Assembly: GCF_000969605.1 (NCBI RefSeq)
Contig: NZ_JZUE01000013.1
Span: forward strand, 141,609-205,608
DNA from: Aquincola tertiaricarbonis
GTDB taxonomy: Bacteria > Pseudomonadota > Gammaproteobacteria > Burkholderiales > Burkholderiaceae_C
Reading direction: 5' to 3'
Length of the DNA: 64,000 bases
The notes below the pieces were generated by a model. That model had not been told where the DNA came from, made no database searches, and worked only from the letters and a program-made list of their open reading frames with translations. The position numbers and the translations under genes are program-made. This document shows positions 63,817 to 64,000 of this stretch, piece by piece. How positions within the stretch are numbered: position 1 is the first letter of the stretch; every line of letters starts with the position of its first letter.

Positions 63817-64000
63817 ATGAAACTCGGATTCATCGGCCTGGGCATCATGGGCACCCCGATGGCGGGCCACCTGCGCACCGCCGGCCATGAGCTGTACGTG
63901 CACACCCGCAGCGAGGTGCCCGCAGTACTGAAGGACGCCGGCGCCGTGGCCTGCGCCAACGCCACCGAGGTGGCGCAGCAGGCCGACATCGTCTTCCTGA
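63817..64000 (+). CDS. garR: 2-hydroxy-3-oxopropionate (tartronate semialdehyde) reductase, 3' end outside window
   Basis: GarR reduces tartronate semialdehyde to D-glycerate with NAD(P)H. Only the first 61 codons are in the window. They show the beta-hydroxyacid dehydrogenase N-terminus MKLGFIGLGIMGTPMAGHL with the GLGIMG nucleotide loop, then YVHTRSEVPAVLKDAGAV. GAAGGA precedes the ATG. Position directly after the GarL-like aldolase supports GarR over 3-hydroxyisobutyrate dehydrogenase, but the substrate motif cannot be judged from this fragment. Confidence 0.82.
   Translation, partial: MKLGFIGLGIMGTPMAGHLRTAGHELYVHTRSEVPAVLKDAGAVACANATEVAQQADIVFL

Overview
The window is about 70% G+C by eye, densely coded and fully bacterial. 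System II cytochrome c maturation (ResB/CcsB) next to a cytochrome c4, many TRAP and Bug-type (TctC) solute receptors, a CIRCE-controlled groESL and DUF4148 proteins all point to a beta-proteobacterium of the order Burkholderiales. The Rubrivivax/Leptothrix/Aquincola group is my best guess (inference from gene content only). I see no tRNA, rRNA, CRISPR array, integrase or insertion sequence.

Layout. 1-3615: 3' part of a tandem UvrA-UvrA fusion. 3623-7345: a small helical-repeat protein, then a TRAP operon (dctP-dctQ-dctM) interrupted by two copies of a 75-bp repeat. 7358-9660: YitT-like membrane protein and the methionine sulfoxide reductase pair msrQ/msrP. 9763-13911: cytochrome c4, resB and ccsB. 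13963-16383: yihA (engB) and a DUF1631 protein. 16514-18732: groS-groL with terminator, CIRCE and promoter. 18748-23044: sensor kinase, XRE regulator, small enzyme-like proteins and a DHA2 MFS pump. 23228-30107: an HxlR regulator with OsmC, divergent from a MexEF-OprN-like RND pump. 30127-33092: mtfA, an ABM-fold protein, an orphan ParA and a DedA-rhodanese fusion. 33111-34636: four small secreted proteins, three of them DUF4148 paralogues. 34836-36100: an acetyltransferase and an OmpA-type protein. 36150-43245: a two-partner secretion pair whose exoprotein ends in a caspase-like domain. 43520-45480: a chemoreceptor with an apparent one-base frameshift. 45506-64000: a pectin/galacturonate catabolic locus.

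How the catabolic locus works. A PL10 pectate lyase cuts polygalacturonate and a TRAP transporter imports uronates. Udh oxidises galacturonate to galactarolactone, the SMP30-type lactonase opens it and GarD dehydrates galactarate to 5-dehydro-4-deoxyglucarate. That intermediate has two exits encoded here: KdgD plus an aldehyde dehydrogenase (to 2-oxoglutarate), and a GarL-type aldolase plus GarR (pyruvate plus tartronate semialdehyde, then glycerate). A FadR-type GntR regulator sits in the locus. I find five copies of a 13-bp GTTGT-N3-ACAAC-like palindrome, one in front of each of five transcription units including the regulator gene itself, which suggests a self-regulated local regulon.

The most unusual system is the secreted caspase: a TpsA exoprotein of 1,805 residues with TPS domain, beta-helix, three YDG/MBG repeats, proline-rich linkers and a C-terminal peptidase C14 domain with His and Cys in place, encoded 10 bp after its own TpsB transporter.
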